Shown here in pieces: positions 1 to 7,925 of a stretch of DNA of 20,473 bases (position 1 is the stretch's first letter; each line of letters begins with the position of its first letter). The notes under the pieces were generated by a model, which was given only the letters and a program-made list of their open reading frames with translations, ran no database searches and had not been told where the DNA came from. Position numbers and translations under genes: made by a program. This DNA is from CAZTJA01 sp964613745 (lineage in GTDB: Bacteria; Desulfobacterota; Desulfomonilia; Desulfomonilales; Desulfomonilaceae): assembly GCA_964613745.1 (NCBI GenBank), contig CAZTJA010000055.1, forward strand, positions 1-20,473, in the 5' to 3' direction.

Positions 1-66
1 TTCGGCAATTGCCGCCCAGTCCTGAGGGCTTGGTGTGGTTGATTCGGCTTTAGAAAGCTGTGCCAC
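1..66 (-). CDS. N-terminus of an unidentified protein, cut by the window edge
   Basis: The first 22 codons of a minus-strand gene are visible. They begin at a GTG (complement of 64-66) and run off the left end. The start is supported by a strong Shine-Dalgarno sequence, GGAAGGAGT on the minus strand (complement of 74-82), about 7 bases upstream. The peptide reads MAQLSKAESTTPSPQDWAAI then AE. A DW-x-x-IAE stretch shortly after the start recalls N-termini of methylmalonyl-CoA mutase large subunits. That would suit a neighbouring propionyl-CoA synthetase, but 22 residues cannot prove it. The existence of a gene start is fairly secure; the function is a guess. Confidence 0.6.
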   Translation of the reverse strand, partial: MAQLSKAESTTPSPQDWAAIAE

Positions 67-1221
67 TTGTTTACTCCTTCCCTGTTTTTAAATTCTCGGC
101 CCACGCCGGTTAGCACCATTTAGAAACGAAACCATTCGCTGTCATTAGGAAAAGATCAGTATTAATGCGGATTATTTTGAGGGTTCCGGAGGAGATCTTC
201 CGGTCACAAAATAAGCCGTCAGGACATTGACTACAGACATGCTTGTGAAGCGTGTCATCTAGGCTATACCCCTATAATGAAAGCAAAGTGTTTTGATCGA
301 ACGTTGAATTAATGGGCGAACTTAACCGATTTTCCTAACGGTCACCCTACGACCGAGGGATAGAGCAAACGGCACCCCCAAAATACTCTGGCAGGGGTTC
401 CGGAACACTTTAGTAAATTGTTATAAGGTAAAACGAATTTCGGAGTTTTTGGGCCATTGATGATAATCTGAACACCAATTTCCTTACAGCCCCAATTGAC
501 GGTTGGACCCATTGCGTCAGTTGTCCAACAACGATTGACTGAAGCAATAGCTGGAGTGCATTGTTCAAGCGTGGGTTCAAAGTGGGATAGAAGCACTTGA
601 GCCGCCCCCGTTCCGTTACACGGTAAACTGATGCCGTCAGGCATTCATTAGTGGGGATTGACCAACATGGTGGGACAAGGCTTCGTGTATATAAAACGGA
701 TTAGACAATCAGCATGGGGTTTAATTTGACCCTCTTAAGGCTGATGCCTCCAAATACCGTATATTTTCAGAATTTAACGTGATCAATCAGTCTTTGTCAA
801 GCCAAAGTAATCACAATTGAGAAATCTTTTGATTTTAAGCCGGTTCAGCAGTTCCGTGTTTCTAATTAACGTCAACGCAGTTTCTGAATTTTACCGACGG
901 ATCGCACATAAATCCTTGCGCTCCTAAGAAATTAATGTCATTGTTTATAAACTTACCGCTGAAGTGCGGCCTTGCCGCTTAATTATATACCGCTGGTTAC
1001 GTACATTTAGTACGCCGTCCGAATCATCAACAACTTCACAGGCCCAATTATCCAGTTACGACAATCGATGTGAGAATCTCGTTCCATGCACGATTTGTAA
1101 AAACAATAGGCTGTATTTGGATGTGATCTCCTGAATTCAGCTATGAATTGAGTAAGTTGAGTCTCTAAAAGCACCATCTCACGAGAATATAATTCTCAAC
1201 ACAAACTTCCTGGGGGTAAAC
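67..1221. other. Long intergenic region without a convincing gene
   Basis: These 1155 bases separate the divergent left-edge gene from the PrpE-like gene. Apart from the RBS of the left gene and the promoter just before 1222, I see no supportable gene. The only longer open frame (342-644, minus, 100 codons) lacks a Shine-Dalgarno sequence and has no recognisable motif. Small inverted repeats are present, for example ATGCC-GTCA-GGCAT at 631-644, AGGC-TGAT-GCCT at 738-749 and GCGGC-CTT-GCCGC at 966-978. None has a clean U-tract, and none forms a recognisable RNA. No tRNA or CRISPR pattern was noticed. Confidence 0.5.
1183..1197 (+). promoter_or_regulatory. Probable promoter -10 inside an inverted repeat, upstream of the PrpE-like gene
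   Basis: A perfect TATAAT hexamer (1188-1193) lies inside the inverted repeat GAGAAT-ATA-ATTCTC (1183-1197). It sits 28 bases before the start codon, which fits a short leader. A -35 at the ideal distance is poor. Two TTGAGT hexamers lie at 1148-1153 and 1157-1162, too far for normal -35 spacing. The overlap of dyad and -10 would let a repressor or activator control the promoter. The sequence is seen; the promoter role is inferred. Confidence 0.45.
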
Positions 1222-3123
1222 ATGAAGTATGAAGAGGCATTTCGAGAATCCCTAAACAATCCTGAAGCGTTTTGGGGAAAAGCTGCTGAGGAAATTACTT
1301 GGGATGTGAAATGGGAGCGCGTATTAGACGATTCAAATCCGCCATTTTATCGCTGGTTTCGAGGTGCCAAATTAAACACTTGTTACAATGCTGTTGATGT
1401 GCATGTGGATGCCGGACGCGGCAATCAGGTTGCACTTATCTATGATAGCCCTGTGACGGGGACGATTGAAACGTTTACATATGCGGCTTTGCTCGACCGA
1501 GTAAGAAAGATAGCAGGCACTCTCAAGCAATTGGGAGTTAACAAAGGAGACACTGTTATTCTGTATATGCCGATGATTCCTGAAGCTCTCATGGGAATGT
1601 TGGCTTGTGCCAGAATAGGGGCGATCCATTCGGTTGTCTTTGGAGGCTTTGCTCCAAAGGAATTGGCAATCAGAATTGACGATGCAAAGCCTAAATTGGT
1701 TTTGACTGCATCTTGCGGCATAGAAGTTCAAAAAGTTATCCCATACAAACCACTACTGGATGAAGCTATCGAAATTTCCGAGCACAAGCCTGAGAAATGC
1801 GTCATTTTCCAACGACCACAGGCGAAAGCTGAGATGATTGCGGGCAGGGATTTTGACTGGGCTGAGATGGAAAAAACGGCCGTTCCCGCCGACTGTGTGT
1901 CGGTTGCGGCAACCGACCCGCTATATATTCTTTATACTTCAGGAACTACAGGTAAGCCCAAAGGAGTCGTTCGGGATAACGGCGGTCATGCAGTAGCTCT
2001 AAAGTGGACAATGAAGTACATTTATAATATCGGTCCGGGAGAGGTATATTGGGCAGCCTCGGATGTGGGATGGGTGGTCGGCCATTCCTATATCGTGTAC
2101 GGCCCACTTTTTACAGGAGCCACTACGATCATTTATGAAGGTAAGCCGGTCGGAACCCCCGATCCCGGAGCTTTCTGGAGAGTTATTTCTCAGCACAAAG
2201 TGAAGGCTCTTTTCACTGCACCGACTGCCATTAGGGCAATAAAACGAGAGGACGCCAAAGGCGAATTCCTCAAGAAATACGATATCTCCAAATTTGAAAC
2301 TCTATTCTTGGCCGGTGAAAGATTGGATCCGGACACATATTTTTGGGCAGGCGATCTCTTAAAAGTTCCGGTAATAGACCACTGGTGGCAGACGGAAACC
2401 GGTTGGGCGATAGCAGGTAATTTCAGAGGAATGGAAACATTCCCGATCAAAGCGGGATCAGCCACAAAGCCTATGCCCGGTTATGACATAAGAATACTGG
2501 ATTCCGGAACCGCCGAAGAGGTTTCGGCCGGTACCAACGGTGTTATAGTCGTCAAACTTCCTCTTCCTCCGGGAACTCTTCCGACCTTATGGAATGACGA
2601 TCAAAGATTTATCGAATCTTACATGAGCCCGTTTCCAGGATACTATCTTACCGGCGATGGAGGGTACATCGATCAAGATGGTTATGTATTTGTCATGGGC
2701 CGAATTGATGACGTCATAAATGTCGCAGGGCATCGACTTTCTACGGGAGGAATGGAAGAAGTTCTAGCCCAGCACCCATGCGTAGCTGAATGTGCGGTGG
2801 TGGGTGCTGCCGACGATTTGAAGGGGCAGGTGCCGGTTGGCTTCATTGTTTTGAAAGCCGGTGTGAATCAGGAACCCAACGACATTGTTTCTGAAGTTGT
2901 TCAGATGGTAAGAAGAGACATCGGCCCCATTGCAGCATTTAAAAAGGCAGTCGTAGTCAACCGTTTGCCGAAGACGCGCTCCGGTAAAGTTTTGCGCGGC
3001 ACAATGCGGAAAATTGCAGATGGAGAAAAATATGCGGTTCCGTCTACAATTGACGATCCGACAATTCTCGAAGAAATTGGAGTAGCCCTGAAAGATATAG
3101 GATATGCCAAAAAAAACGATTAG
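1222..3123 (+). CDS. prpE: Propionyl-CoA synthetase (PrpE/ACSS3-like, AMP-forming)
   Basis: A 633-residue ANL-superfamily acyl-CoA synthetase. It would activate propionate (possibly other short acids) to the acyl-CoA through an acyl-adenylate in the cytoplasm. All core motifs are intact: P-loop YTSGTTGKPKG (238-248), DHWWQTETGW (386-395), TGDGG (477-481), GRIDDVINVAGHRLST (493-508) and C-terminal PKTRSGK with the catalytic, acetylatable Lys589. PrpE-type features are VRDNGG after the P-loop, LPLPPG (446-451) and the C-terminal TIDDP. In the carboxylate pocket, the positions that are Ile/Thr/Val in acetate-specific Acs read Val285, Val286 and Ala364, as in PrpE, while the pocket Trp389 is kept. 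The start has GGGGG at 1212-1216. A strong terminator follows, so it is probably transcribed alone. Propionate preference is inferred from family residues. Confidence 0.88.
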   Translation: MKYEEAFRESLNNPEAFWGKAAEEITWDVKWERVLDDSNPPFYRWFRGAKLNTCYNAVDVHVDAGRGNQVALIYDSPVTGTIETFTYAALLDRVRKIAGTLKQLGVNKGDTVILYMPMIPEALMGMLACARIGAIHSVVFGGFAPKELAIRIDDAKPKLVLTASCGIEVQKVIPYKPLLDEAIEISEHKPEKCVIFQRPQAKAEMIAGRDFDWAEMEKTAVPADCVSVAATDPLYILYTSGTTGKPKGVVRDNGGHAVALKWTMKYIYNIGPGEVYWAASDVGWVVGHSYIVYGPLFTGATTIIYEGKPVGTPDPGAFWRVISQHKVKALFTAPTAIRAIKREDAKGEFLKKYDISKFETLFLAGERLDPDTYFWAGDLLKVPVIDHWWQTETGWAIAGNFRGMETFPIKAGSATKPMPGYDIRILDSGTAEEVSAGTNGVIVVKLPLPPGTLPTLWNDDQRFIESYMSPFPGYYLTGDGGYIDQDGYVFVMGRIDDVINVAGHRLSTGGMEEVLAQHPCVAECAVVGAADDLKGQVPVGFIVLKAGVNQEPNDIVSEVVQMVRRDIGPIAAFKKAVVVNRLPKTRSGKVLRGTMRKIADGEKYAVPSTIDDPTILEEIGVALKDIGYAKKND

Positions 3124-3152
3124 TTGATCTTTTTGAATTTTGATAATTTAAC

Positions 3153-3188
3153 AACGCTCCGTATGCATGTACGGAGCGTTTGTTTTCT
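3153..3188 (+). terminator. Rho-independent terminator after the PrpE-like gene
   Basis: An 11-bp perfect stem, AACGCTCCGTA (3153-3163) paired with TACGGAGCGTT (3170-3180), has a 6-base loop and is followed by TGTTTTCT. It lies 29 bases after the stop codon and should separate this gene from the next synthetase paralogue. Confidence 0.85.
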
Positions 3189-3293
3189 ACCAATGTAAAC
3201 TGGAACCGGCGAACATTGTGGCCGCATTAATGTAGCTACCCTTGTCCCAATTGTAGCAGCCCTAACGGTTATGTTGATCCAATCAGAGGTTAT

Positions 3294-5240
3294 ATGACAA
3301 GGAATCCCAACTCAGAATTATACGATAAGGACCTGAGCGGTCTTGTGCTTCATGTTTCCTGTGCTTCTGAATACGATGATGCCTATCAACAATCCATATT
3401 CGACCCGAAGAATTTTTGGGAGATACAGGCCAAAGGCTATCTGGATTGGTTTCGAGGCTGGGATTCCGTTTCTGATTGTGACAACAACACTTCATCTACT
3501 CTCTGGTTCAAAGGCGGACTTTTGAACGCCTGTTACAATTCAATAGATAGGCATGTGAAAAAATTCCCGGACAAGGAAGCTATAATATTTGAAGACTCAT
3601 CTTTAATATCCATTACTTACTCCCAATCTCTTAGACGTGTTGTGGAGATTGCGCACTTGCTGAAACACTTGGGAGTTAAAAAGGGTGACCGTGTATTGAT
3701 TTATATGCCCGCTTCTCCTGAACTCGTTTTTGGCATGCTTGCATGTGCGCGAATAGGGGCGATTTACTGCCTGATTGAAGACGGTGAAGGTGAGAACAGG
3801 GTCGAAGCCGCCGTGCGGGATTGCCGACCCAAAGTGATATTTACACGGAGTGAATCACAAAATTGCAAGAGGATCCCACGTCTCAAATTGATCATAGATT
3901 CTGTATTGCAGGATAATCCTGTTCAAAATGTTGTAATTTTCGGGGAAGTTGATGAGATCACTCTAGAAAATCGAGACGTCATTTGGAGCCATATTCGACA
4001 CGAGTTTGAAAACCTGCCGACGTTTGATCCCGAGCACATGGACTCCGAAGATCCGCTGTTTATAACATACTCATCCCCGGCAATCGGAAAACCTAAACCG
4101 CTGGTCCATACCCATGGTGGATTCCTATTATGGGCAGCCATGTCCTCACGGGTAGTTTTTGAACTTGTTCGCGATGATGTCGTCTGGTGCACAAGTCACC
4201 CCAGTAGTATAGAATCTCACAGCGTGGGCATCTATGGCACACTCCTGAATGGGGCAACTTGTTTCCTTGGCAATGCCGATCTAATATTCAGAGACCCTGC
4301 CGATCATCAACTCAGCAACGGCTCTCGAATCACAAAGCTCTGCACCAGCTCTTATCTATGGAATAGATATCTTCTCGCAAATCAGAAAACCGAATCAAAA
4401 CCGAGACGGACGTTTCCAAACGTATCAGTTATCGGAATAAATGGAACGCACGACTCGCGGTTGGAAACATCCGGGTTACCGGAAGATTTTAGCGGAGCTT
4501 CTTTGTTGAAGATCTGGATGCAGCCGGAGATAGGCGGCATAGCCTTGTGCGATTTCGCGTATAAGGTGAACTGCGAACAAAGCTCCCTTGCACACCCGTT
4601 CTTCGGTATTAAGCCGGTCATCTTCGATTTAGATACCGGCGAAGAGGCCAAATTCACGAATCAAGAAGGCGCTCTTTTCTTCCAGATGTCATGGCCAGGT
4701 TTGGCCAAGACGTTTTGGAAAGATCCGGACGGATTCAAGGAAGCGTACTACGCTCCGATGGACCGCTTTTTCATAACAGGAGAATTGGCGGCCAGGGATG
4801 AATCCGGTTGCTTCAGTATGCGGGGCAGAATTGACGATGTAATTGTCTCTGCCGGAAAGCATTTCGGTCCATGGGAACTTGAATTGACGGCAGCTACTCA
4901 TCCAGCCGTCATCGAAGCCACTATTGTAGGCTTTCCTCATTCCGAAAAGGGTAAGGGTATTTACGCGTTCATCAGATTAGATCCGGATATTAGTGCCGGA
5001 GCGAATATCGAGCAGGAAATTTCCCAACTTTTTGAAACAAGAATTGGATTACATGCGGCCCCTGATGTCATACAGAGAGTGAAAGCTTTGCCCAAGACAA
5101 GGAGCGGTAAAATTCTCAGAAAAGTGTTGGAAAAAATCGCGAGCGGCACGGCTCTTCAGAAATCGGATCTCATGACTCTTGCCGATGCACAAACGGTCGA
5201 CATTCTGATTAGGGATCGTGAGGAGTTAATCAAGGTATAA
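3294..5240 (+). CDS. Catalytically degenerate acetyl-CoA synthetase paralogue (pseudoenzyme)
   Basis: This is an uninterrupted 648-codon frame that aligns along its whole length with acetyl-CoA synthetase, most closely with the canonical Acs at 10423 (shared FFGI-x-PVI-x-D-x-DTG, F-x-NQEGALF and WPG blocks). The catalytic motifs are destroyed. The P-loop YTSGSTGKPKG reads YSSPAIGKPKP (259-269). The TGHSY pocket reads IESHS (306-310). TAPT-x-IR reads CTSSYLW. GTVGEP reads GINGTH. WWQTETGG reads IWMQPEIGG (407-415). TGD reads TGE (495-497). GHRLGT of the CoA site reads GKHFGP (521-526). GRIDD and the C-terminal PKTRSGK (Lys606) survive. Loss of the nucleotide- and acyl-binding residues makes normal activity very unlikely. 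The maintained frame argues for a non-catalytic role such as a regulatory partner or acetylation decoy (inference). The RBS is AGAGG at 3285-3289. It converges on the exonuclease gene with only a 3-base gap. Confidence 0.85.
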   Translation: MTRNPNSELYDKDLSGLVLHVSCASEYDDAYQQSIFDPKNFWEIQAKGYLDWFRGWDSVSDCDNNTSSTLWFKGGLLNACYNSIDRHVKKFPDKEAIIFEDSSLISITYSQSLRRVVEIAHLLKHLGVKKGDRVLIYMPASPELVFGMLACARIGAIYCLIEDGEGENRVEAAVRDCRPKVIFTRSESQNCKRIPRLKLIIDSVLQDNPVQNVVIFGEVDEITLENRDVIWSHIRHEFENLPTFDPEHMDSEDPLFITYSSPAIGKPKPLVHTHGGFLLWAAMSSRVVFELVRDDVVWCTSHPSSIESHSVGIYGTLLNGATCFLGNADLIFRDPADHQLSNGSRITKLCTSSYLWNRYLLANQKTESKPRRTFPNVSVIGINGTHDSRLETSGLPEDFSGASLLKIWMQPEIGGIALCDFAYKVNCEQSSLAHPFFGIKPVIFDLDTGEEAKFTNQEGALFFQMSWPGLAKTFWKDPDGFKEAYYAPMDRFFITGELAARDESGCFSMRGRIDDVIVSAGKHFGPWELELTAATHPAVIEATIVGFPHSEKGKGIYAFIRLDPDISAGANIEQEISQLFETRIGLHAAPDVIQRVKALPKTRSGKILRKVLEKIASGTALQKSDLMTLADAQTVDILIRDREELIKV

Positions 5241-5243
5241 ACT

Positions 5244-5957
5244 TCAAAACATACGCGGACCAATCTTGCCTGCGCTAAAGAACTCTTTCAGAGTCGAGTA
5301 TCCTGCCTCCCTGAGCTTCTTTATCAGAAAAATAAATAAGTAAGCGGTTTGCATCGCGTCCTCAAGTGCATCATGCTCCGTAAAGAGCGGTAGATCATAA
5401 TATTTAGATAAATAGCCAAGATTGAATGAGGGACCGGGATTATAACTCCCCAAGCGAGTACGTCTCTCGAATTCCTGATGTGCTTGCGCCAGTCGCATGG
5501 AATCTACGCAAGGATTGTTCAGGATGCCACCTAGAGCTATTTTTGCGGCCTTGTTTACAAAAGCCATGTCAAGAGAAACAAAGTGACCGACCAGCAGCGA
5601 TGGACCGCAAAAATCAATAAAATCAGGCAGCACGTTTTCCAGTAGAGGAGCGTCTTTTATTTGATCCGGGGTTATCTTGTGAATAATGGTGCTGTCTTTT
5701 GGAAGGTCTCTCGTGGGGCGCACGTAACAGAAGAAATTATCGCCGGCAACGATTCTGAGGTTTCGTATCTTTACCGCTCCTATAGAGACAATTTGATCTA
5801 CCTTAGGATTGAGGCCTGTCAGCTCGGTGTCGAACGCGGTAAATTCGTACGATTCAATTGGCCCATCCTGGTTAAATTCTGCAAACCATTCGCGATTTCT
5901 CAAAACAATAGGATGAATGGTTGTTTGTTTCCAGGGCCAGAGAAAATTAATATCCAT
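5244..5957 (-). CDS. DnaQ-like 3'-5' exonuclease (DEDDh family)
   Basis: A 237-residue protein with the complete DEDDh nuclease signature: FDTELTGL (Asp43, Glu45), GHFVSLDMAF (Asp130) and HDALEDA (His195, Asp200). Members of the family remove nucleotides from 3' ends of DNA or RNA using two metal ions. The protein has about 35 extra N-terminal residues before the fold and no polymerase or helicase domain. It is the last gene of a minus-strand operon, starting 12 bases after the stop of the DUF294 protein. From general knowledge, this exonuclease/CBS-DUF294 pairing is common beside acetate permease and acs genes in proteobacteria, but its substrate there is unknown to me. The start ATG (complement of 5955-5957) has no strong RBS, which suggests translational coupling. 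Confidence 0.87.
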   Translation of the reverse strand: MDINFLWPWKQTTIHPIVLRNREWFAEFNQDGPIESYEFTAFDTELTGLNPKVDQIVSIGAVKIRNLRIVAGDNFFCYVRPTRDLPKDSTIIHKITPDQIKDAPLLENVLPDFIDFCGPSLLVGHFVSLDMAFVNKAAKIALGGILNNPCVDSMRLAQAHQEFERRTRLGSYNPGPSFNLGYLSKYYDLPLFTEHDALEDAMQTAYLFIFLIKKLREAGYSTLKEFFSAGKIGPRMF

Positions 5958-5969
5958 TCGGATGTGGTC

Positions 5970-7901
5970 CTATTCCACAACTCTGAATTCATCTTTGATG
6001 TACATTTGAATTCGGCCGATCACCGCAAAAGTTTCCTTCAAAGTTTGTTTTTCAATGTCGGAAAGCTCCCCAGGATCAATATAGTTATTCGGCGGTTGAC
6101 CTGATTCCAACATTCTCAGTTGATGCACCAGTCTGAGCTGCATTTGGAATTCGTAAGCTTCTCTAGCCTCGACATATAGTTCTTTGGATATGCAATTACC
6201 GGAGGCCAAGTTTTCCAATCTGGTTAAGGTGTTTGTTTCCGTCACGCCGTGACGGAGAGAGAGTAGTCGAGCAAAATCGACTATCGGAACGAGGCCCCTG
6301 GTCTTGAGATCAAGTCTATTCTTGTGGATACCGTCTTTTTCCACGATGAAATTTCGGAAAAATGTCAATGGCGGTCTTCCGGCCAGACAATCTTTGGCCA
6401 AGTGCATGAGGAAAATGCCGCGACTGGGAGCTTGAAGGGCGAGATGAGTTCGAAGTTGTTCACCAAGTTGTAATTTGCCGAACACCGGTCGGAAGTCAAA
6501 AAATATTGTTGCGTTCAGGACTTCCTCAGGATCGGGCGCGCTGATCCATCGGTCGAAGTAGTTTTGCCAGACGGAAAAGGGTTTTCTCCATTTTGGATTG
6601 GATGCCATCATGTCTCCCGGGCACATGGGGTATCCGCATGCTTCAAGGTGTTTAATCGCAGAGTTGCCGAAACGACGAAAATACAGCTTGGCGGCTTTCA
6701 CGTGTTCCCAGTCTTCGGGAGGAGTATCGTATATAAGAGCATTGTCCTGGTCGGTTTTGAATGTCTGCTCCTTGCGGCCCTCACTTCCGAAGGTGATCCA
6801 GCAGAAGTCGTAAGGGGGTTTACCCATTTCTTCCGATAACAAAGTGAGGAGCCGTTGGAGAATATGGTCATTCAAAACGGTTATCATTCCAGTGATGTTA
6901 TTGGCTTTAGCACCTTCTTCTACAAGGGTTCTAACCACTTGAGGAATCTTCTTCGACAGACTGTAGAGTCCTTCAATCTTCCTCTGAGCTATGATTTCTC
7001 TGAAAAGGTACAATGGTGACGTTCCCTGGCTTACCATAATGTCGTGAGCGGTAATAATTCCGGTTACTTTTCCGCGCTTTTCTACTGCAAGGTGGTGTAT
7101 CTGGCCGTGCATCATTTCCAATAAGGCATCAAAACATGTGGAATTGCCCGGAATAGTACGCACGGGAGCCGACATGATTTCTTGAACGGAAGCTCCATAA
7201 TCAAGTCCGGCGGCGATCACTCTAGTCCTTAAATCTTTGTCCGTAATAATGCCCGCAATATTCCCAGACTGATCCTCCACGAGCACAGATCCTATTCCAA
7301 GTTGTGACATACGATTAGCTGCTGATCTAACAGTCTCGGAAACCGAGATAATTTCGGGGCTTCGCTTCACGACGTCCTGAACCTGGGCTGTAAACAAATA
7401 AAATGTTTCGTGAGGTTGTGGTCGAATTTTTCTACTTAGAAGTTCCGAATACGCCGTGTCAACGAGATCTTCGGAGAATTTTCGCAAATAGTATTGGGAT
7501 ACCCTGGGATAACTCTGAATTAATTGAAGAAAAATCCGTTTGTCGATTAAATAGCAGAAAGTGTCTTCGACTGTTTCCACATTCATATTCGCCTTTGAAT
7601 CGCGAATAATACCGAGAGCACCAAAATAGCCACCCTCACCCCTAAAATCCTTGAGCAATGTTTCACCGTCGGTATTTGTCAGATAAAGCTTAACTCCACC
7701 GCGTGATATAAGGTACAGATAATCTACTTCTGTTCTATCTTGCTCAAAAATGAGAGTATTCTTTGGAAAGAAATCGATGGCACAACGGGCGGATAGTTCA
7801 TCCAAAATTTCCGGATTCAATTCACTGAAAGGAATTGTTTTCTGGAGGAAGGAGAATACATCTTTAGGATCTGCTTTATGGAAATCGGATCCTTTGGGCA
7901 T
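5970..7901 (-). CDS. cNMP-binding-like/CBS pair/DUF294 nucleotidyltransferase protein, active-site intact
   Basis: A 643-residue cytoplasmic multidomain protein. Residues about 20-150 form a cyclic-nucleotide-binding-like beta roll. Residues about 172-295 are a CBS pair (GIITDKDL and GIITAHDI repeats). Residues about 315-460 are the DUF294 GlnD-like nucleotidyltransferase with FGSEGRKEQTFKTDQDNA, so catalytic Asp384 and Asp386 are present. Residues about 480-640 are the DUF294 C-terminal domain. The cassette segment lacks the usual Glu and Arg that hold a cyclic nucleotide phosphate (GGYFGALGIIRDSKANMNVE), so cAMP binding is doubtful. CBS domains normally sense adenylates, and the target could be a protein or small molecule in acetate metabolism (inference). 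The start has a good RBS (GGAGG, complement of 7906-7910, 4-base spacing). It lies 24 bases downstream of its paralogue and is probably cotranscribed with it. Confidence 0.87.
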   Translation of the reverse strand: MPKGSDFHKADPKDVFSFLQKTIPFSELNPEILDELSARCAIDFFPKNTLIFEQDRTEVDYLYLISRGGVKLYLTNTDGETLLKDFRGEGGYFGALGIIRDSKANMNVETVEDTFCYLIDKRIFLQLIQSYPRVSQYYLRKFSEDLVDTAYSELLSRKIRPQPHETFYLFTAQVQDVVKRSPEIISVSETVRSAANRMSQLGIGSVLVEDQSGNIAGIITDKDLRTRVIAAGLDYGASVQEIMSAPVRTIPGNSTCFDALLEMMHGQIHHLAVEKRGKVTGIITAHDIMVSQGTSPLYLFREIIAQRKIEGLYSLSKKIPQVVRTLVEEGAKANNITGMITVLNDHILQRLLTLLSEEMGKPPYDFCWITFGSEGRKEQTFKTDQDNALIYDTPPEDWEHVKAAKLYFRRFGNSAIKHLEACGYPMCPGDMMASNPKWRKPFSVWQNYFDRWISAPDPEEVLNATIFFDFRPVFGKLQLGEQLRTHLALQAPSRGIFLMHLAKDCLAGRPPLTFFRNFIVEKDGIHKNRLDLKTRGLVPIVDFARLLSLRHGVTETNTLTRLENLASGNCISKELYVEAREAYEFQMQLRLVHQLRMLESGQPPNNYIDPGELSDIEKQTLKETFAVIGRIQMYIKDEFRVVE

Positions 7902-7925
7902 GAAACCTCCATGAAAATTGAGGAG

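Noticed and set aside
342..644. Open frame of 100 codons on the minus strand
   Set aside because: It has no Shine-Dalgarno sequence, no recognisable motif and an unusual Cys/Trp-rich composition. It is probably a chance frame.
3294..5240. Calling the second synthetase a pseudogene
   Set aside because: The frame is intact over 648 codons with conserved structural blocks and a full-length C-terminus. Pseudoenzyme is the better description.
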